The notes below the pieces were generated by a model. That model was not told the origin of the DNA. It made no database searches and saw only the letters and a list, made by a program, of their open reading frames with translations. From Litoditis marina (taxonomy: Eukaryota > Nematoda > Chromadorea > Rhabditida > Rhabditidae): a stretch of DNA of 64,000 nt. The stretch's first letter is position 1. Every line of letters starts with the position of its first letter. Positions 59,101 to 64,000 of the stretch are shown here, piece by piece. The DNA lies in assembly GCA_964036275.1 (NCBI GenBank), contig OZ038433.1:38535336-38599335 (forward strand), given 5' to 3'. The position numbers and the translations under genes were made by a program.

Positions 59101-59559
59101 TGCTGTCGTAGAAGAGCTGAACAACAAGTTCAAGGGACTGAAGGAGGGATGTTACCCCAGACCTAAAGGTACGCACAGTCTGAACGTTCTCCCAACTATA
59201 TTCAGTGGAATGCTCTCGTATTGAAAACAAACTTATCATGTTCCATTAAAGGTGACCTTTTGTATTCTTGAACATTTATTGAGCCATAGCCAGTCTCACG
59301 TTAGTGGTGAAATAGAGTGCACACAAAAGCTGTAGTGTAGTGAATACAGCAGACCGTGAAACAGGTAATTATAAATACATAATTCATGATGTTTTTCACC
59401 TTGAAAATGGCTGAATTACTGATATCCACTACTTTTCCAGGTTGTCTTTGCGTAACCGGAAAAACATCCGAAGGTCGTGACATCACTGAGCGTCGCATGA
59501 AGGATGCCGACTGTAAATGCAAGGCCGGCGAGAGAGGACCCGGTTGTCCGGCTGCTTGA
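56112..59559 (+). CDS. secreted cysteine-rich repeat protein, 292 aa
   Basis: Nine exons join in phase: 56112-56159, 56889-56952, 57242-57393, 57751-57862, 58081-58145, 58366-58470, 58715-58836, 59077-59168 and 59441-59559. The signal peptide is MTKTFLLVALLVAGA. The mature protein has tandem modules of about 55 residues: C-F/H/Y-P-K-P-S-G-G-C-K-C, then an acidic TVREY stretch, a D-C-K pair, and a charged helix (NKKELNEEIKEKFGGFK). Modules 1 and 2 are complete. Module 3 lacks the helix and instead has a furin-like RAKRD site and a Ser/Arg-rich linker (SRSQSPASQN). Module 4 regains the helix (EELNNKFKGLKEGC) and ends in a Cys-rich tail (DCKCKAGERGPGC). G/C-ending codons suggest high expression. 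I know of no named domain for this module. It is convergent with the nuclease gene downstream. Confidence 0.82.
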
Positions 59560-60368
59560 TTATTCCTAGTCAATTCCCGTTTTAATGTTGTACTTTGTAC
59601 TTTCAACCACCATTTTCAACAAAAGTGTACATTTTCTCTGTTCAACAACTGTCAAAATTTCAACAAAAAAGTATAACTTAAGTTTCCACAAAAGTGTAAA
59701 TTTCTCTGTATATTTTGAAAGTAAACTGGGTGCTTCCGCTTGTTTATCTCATTTCTTTGAAAAGTCGGGCGCAGGAAGGGGAGAAATAAATCTCAGCTAA
59801 CGACTCCCATGTGTCGTTTTGTTGTGATGGAAGGAAGGAGCAGAGATGGCGAAACACAGATAACTCGGCCACAAGGAAGCAGCGAAACACATGGGGAAAA
59901 TGAGAAAAACGAGGAAGAATGGCCACTTTTTGAAATCCATCTCGCAGATATTTCTTGAGCCAGAAAAGTTGAAACTAAAGTTTTGATTGTGTCGATATAA
60001 CTACTACTCCTTCAAGCAGACCGCACTTAAATATGATCCAAAAGTCTGAAAACTGTGAATCGAAGTTTGTATTTCCATTGTACTCATTGTTCATTGAGCT
60101 GTAAAACTGGTAAACATTGAAAACAAAACAAAAACAACACGAAATCAGGTAACCAAACCATAAGTTTCTCATACGAGTAAGTGAAATCTCTCGTACATTG
60201 TGAAAAGTATAGTAACAAAAACAATACATTGAAAGCACAACAATAAGTGATCAAAGTGAAACAAGGTTATTTTGACATAATAGGAGAACTGAGCATTTCA
60301 CTGTTACGTATGAAACGGAATAACATAAGAACTGTTAATAATTTCAAACCATGTCAAATTGATAGAAG
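59560..60368. other. shared 3' region of two convergent genes
   Basis: Both flanking genes end here (plus-strand stop 59557-59559, minus-strand stop at 60369-60371). An AATAAA at about 59786 may serve the plus-strand gene. No further gene seen. Confidence 0.55.
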
Positions 60369-63300
60369 TCATTGTTGTTCGAGCTCGAGCTGCCTGAGCC
60401 TCTCAATGAGACTCGCTCTCTCGGCGATTTCCAACTCCCAGCTACTTTCTCTTCCCTCGTCTTCTAGAATAACCGGACGGCGACGTCTGAGGTACGGTCT
60501 GAAGATGTATAATTCGAATTATGATAGAAATGCCGTAGAGCAGAGCCAGAAGTTCGAGATATTCGCTTAGGTAATGTTTCTGTTTTGTATTATGTTTTCT
60601 CATCTATTTAGTGCACCTCATTATGCATTTAAAAATAGATAAACAGACAAAAATCGAATAATGGAACAATACGAAAGAATCGATAGACGAACCCTGGTTG
60701 CATTGTACGTCCAGAAATGTGTGCCTATAAGCTGCCTAGAAAGTATAGGTGTAACAGACTACTGTATCTGTACGTGGTTTATGTGATTAGTCAAACTCGA
60801 AACTCAACTGGGCTTCAAAAGATCAAAAATTATCTAGTCTGATCGAACTGAGAACTCTATTTTTTTAACTCGAGATTTTGAACTCGATCACCAACCCTAG
60901 GTGATACCAAGTGTTTTGAGAGTAAGCTGACCTGATATACTTCAAGTAGTCTTGCTCCCTCCTCCCAGGTGCAACCACATTTGGATACGCGAGCAGCGGT
61001 CGCGTATATTTGAACAGCGAAATTACCTACAAATAAGTTAAGTTAACTGAGAAACCAAACGATCATTAACTGTGGATTTGAATACATGAAAATTAAATTA
61101 TCATAATACTCATACAATGCACATGTTCTACACGTGCTATCTATTTCGATCATGATTGCATTTCACAGACAAATCTAAAAGTGAACTATGGTCGATACAA
61201 AAATTAGGAAACGTAACTATACATAGTGATCGGACGATAATTATTGTACGAAAAACAGTCAACTAAGTGCACATCAAACGAACTCATCTGACCTCATTGA
61301 GTGAGGAATGACACGAGTACTGTACGTTCCAGTACGAAATACCATCTCGTGTAGACGACTGGCGGGAAATTTCGCTGAAACATCGAGAAATAGACAAAAG
61401 TGTATTTGATCATTCATGAAATAGATAATTGTTTGAGACTACTGTATTTACAAATACCCCAATCCTCTGTGACTAGACATCTATAGAACCAGAAAGTATG
61501 GAGATCGACGCTACCGTAGACGGTATCAGACAGTCGGCCTCTCTTCGACCTGTACACTCTCTTGTGCAGAAATGTCCAGATGGCTACAATCATGCTGGTA
61601 ATTTTCTGAGATTTCGCGATGTATCGCTCTTATTGTTGATGAAATCAGAATTAAAACCCCAGGACACTTCATAGATCTCACCGTGAATTGGTCATAGCGA
61701 AGGCCATCATGGAGACCTTGATGACAAGAACATTCGAATCTATCGGATTACAATCCGGGCAGGTGACAGGCTAAAACACGATTAAATACAGACTGTTTCA
61801 CACACATATAACTCTTAAAGATTTCACAAAAAGATTTTGGAATACTACTATCCATATGCGCGATCTCTCAATGTTATCTGAATCGTTTCACACTTTGCCA
61901 TCTTGTTGTTCACCTGTACTACTTTAAAGTGAACACCTCATTTCGTTCGAACATGCATACCACTTGGAGTAATTCGTTTTATTTTCCAACAACAATCCCT
62001 CATTAGAAATTTGATTCTCGGCACTTCAAAGAGTAGTAAATTATCAGGTACAAAAAAATGAACGCTTCTCTAGAAACTAGTATTAGGAAGATCCCGAAAC
62101 CTATGTATGAAGCGAACTCTGGCGAGTTTTTATCAACAAAAGTAATTTCACGTGATCAGAACATGTACTTTGGTGTTGAATGCGTGTAGTTTCCACTGAC
62201 CGCGTCACCTTTTCTCCGTTTCGTACTGGGTTCAGTGTAGAACTCATCCTCCCCCGTATCCAACTCTTTGTAATATGAGCAGGCGTGCAGTTGACTGGTA
62301 GAATCCCCGGTTACCGCCTCCTTCAAACCGGCTGCCTCTTGCCCCAGGCATCTGTGATATATCAGAAATAAATTACCAAAAATTATGCGGATTAGAGTGT
62401 GTAATGAACATTATCCACGTGAATCATTAACTCCTATCTGGTTATAATTTCACGGTTGGGTGAGAATAGCTCAGGTCAGCTTGAAAACTTTCGAAACGAC
62501 AATGAATACAAGAAAACAAACGAAAACAACTCCAGTAAAAACAAATTGGTACCCAATATTTAATATACCTAACTTTTTCAAAACCTCAGTTCGACTAATT
62601 CCTTGCGATCCTTGCTGGATTAACAAAGGTTAACGAAGTGAGCAAACAGAGTGAGACGAGTAATTGATGCGGGAAGAATATTGAAAACTTCCATCCTGTC
62701 GATCAAACTTTGGGGAAACACTCATCAGAATTTGAATTGTGAACAGTAAACATCGTGAATAGCATTACAGCATAGTGAGTATAGCATTACGTTCTAAACT
62801 GGCCTACATCTTCTATCTCTATCTATTGTTCTCACAGTTCCCATGTAATACTTTACAGTAATATTTTGAGTTTCTCCTCTGTCTTTTGTAATTTCTGGAA
62901 ATGAAGAAATGGTTTACTGCGGTTTATATCATCACACTAAATGAAAACGCTTGGCAAAATAGTATTGTCTTTGAGGAATAGCAGTTACTGTATACTAAGG
63001 AGGCCATGTAGAAATGAATGGAGCTCGGAAATTGAGAGTTTACTGCCGCACCGTAAAAAATAACCGCCGAACTCACTCATACACATCCAATTTATCGTTG
63101 GTCACATGAGATTTGATTCCCAACTCTCGATAAAGAGATGTCAGCAGAAACTCATGACCGTAGTGGGCTGCAAGTGAAAAAAAAGTATTTGAAAACTAGC
63201 AGCAAGTTGTGAACAGTAGGAAATGACAATTCAAATGACAATCAAAACACACTAACAACGTCCTAATCGTTTCATTGTGATGGAAACATTTTAATTTACC

Positions 63301-63969
63301 CAAAACTTGTCGTGATAAATTTATAAACACAGCATCTTGGAACGAAATTGTCGTTTTGGCCCCTTTTCCCGTAGTTTCCGTCGCCTGAAACATGAAACAG
63401 AATTGGCCTACCATAACTCCAGATGAGCACTTTGTTGTGTCTGTCCTTCTGAATCCATTCTTTAGCCAGTCGAACGACCTCCTTCCTGCTCTCCTCTCGT
63501 CCCACCATCTCAGTTCGTTTGTCGCAGAACGTACTGTCGTAGTACACCGCATCGATACGTTTCACCTGCGAGCTGAAAGAACACAAAAATAGTTAGTTTT
63601 ATGAACAATAAAATACTTATCACAAAAAACCTGAATAAAAGTCTGTGTTGCATCTTCGAGATACTACACACAACAGCCAAAAATTACATTGAAAGTTTGA
63701 CAACGCTTTTTCTTGATTCTGTGTTGATAAAATGTAGAGAAACAACAGTTTTTCTAAATCTCATACAGAGGCGTGTTGAGAAATTCAACTTCCTACTGTA
63801 CAGATCCACGAGCTCGTGAAAAGGTGTACTTCTAGTCGGATACCTTGACGGATTTGTCCTGAGGGCATGAAAAGGTCGCGTGTTCAAATCATCTGCAGTC
63901 AGTCGAAAGTCTCCGGTGTAGAGGACAATCTTCTCTTTTCGAGAATCGTCAGAAAACTCAAACAACATC
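60369..63969 (-). CDS. DCLRE1C-like: Artemis/SNM1-family metallo-beta-lactamase nuclease (5' end outside window)
   Basis: Eight minus-strand exons join in phase: 63969-63844, 63572-63412, 63167-63077, 62351-62209, 61739-61682, 61374-61293, 61026-60932 and 60498-60369 (stop). Visible motifs: IVLYTGDFRL, the metallo-beta-lactamase acidic motif. AVYYDSTFCD is beta-CASP motif A. AHYGHEFLLTSLYRELGIKS resembles the Artemis KAAYGYEYLF block. SQLHAC is motif B with its His. YSCHSSLNE and RPLLAYPNVVAPG hold motif C with Val, the DNA-type form (RNA-type enzymes have His). LHAC points to Artemis rather than SNM1A or SNM1B. The family cuts DNA hairpins and overhangs in end joining and crosslink repair. 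The C-terminus is short and charged (ASLIERLRQLELEQQ), without the long Artemis tail. The N-terminal HxHxDH motif would lie beyond 64000. Confidence 0.88.
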
Positions 63970-64000
63970 CTGATGAAAAGATAGTTCACACCACAGTTTT

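Noticed and set aside
61498..61604. Plus-strand open exon-like segment starting MEIDATVDGIRQ and ending at a GT
   Set aside because: It lies inside an intron of the minus-strand Artemis gene, and the only following plus-strand segment (61662-61760) is out of phase with it. The minus strand is fully explained by phase-matched exons on either side.
63296..63411. Readthrough of the Artemis exon into DNFVPRCCVYKFITTSFG
   Set aside because: Splicing from 63412 to 63167 restores the conserved AHYGHEFL block in phase, so the readthrough is intron.

Overview
The window looks like nuclear DNA from a nematode. This is inferred from four things. Introns are numerous, with TTTTCAG-like acceptors. There is a serpentine chemoreceptor of the nematode-specific Srg type. 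There is a four-domain gelsolin of GSNL-1 type and length. There are many short inverted-repeat elements. The species cannot be named from the sequence. No operon, prokaryotic feature, CRISPR array or rRNA was seen. Most coding sequence lies in short exons, which I joined by reading frame, splice phase and family similarity; no transcript evidence was available.

Layout. (1) About 1-6.1 kb: a tRNA-derived SINE, an Srg-type chemoreceptor gene on the minus strand (1931-3912, 5' end unresolved), and a second decayed copy of its 5' part (5.66-6.02 kb). (2) About 6.1-11 kb: repeat-rich and poor in genes, with a LINE fragment carrying only ORF1 and an old retroelement remnant. (3) 11067-18999: a 15-exon gelsolin-like gene (gsnl-1-like, 470 aa) with an intact reading frame. 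(4) About 14.09-31.74 kb and 33.78-50.42 kb: a direct segmental duplication of about 17 kb. Each unit carries the 3' half of the gelsolin gene and a complete locus for a secreted or membrane C-type-lectin-domain protein. The spacer holds a broken LINE reverse-transcriptase ORF. The downstream gelsolin half is a clear pseudogene. Both lectin copies keep nearly all exons open, with mostly synonymous differences in several of them. (5) 51.7-59.6 kb, single copy: two genes for secreted proteins, one of unknown family (236 aa) and one with cysteine-rich repeats (292 aa). (6) 60369-63969, minus strand: most of an Artemis/SNM1-family (DCLRE1C-like) nuclease gene, cut off by the right edge.

The duplication acts as a natural before/after comparison. 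Elements present in one copy and absent at the same site in the other (a 116-bp MITE with TTAA target duplications, a 188-bp tRNA-derived SINE with TATAG duplications, a 1.4-kb insertion ending in a foldback, a 1.3-kb motif-rich segment, a minisatellite) can be dated relative to the duplication, and in two cases their exact ends can be read. The genes do not form an obvious shared pathway.
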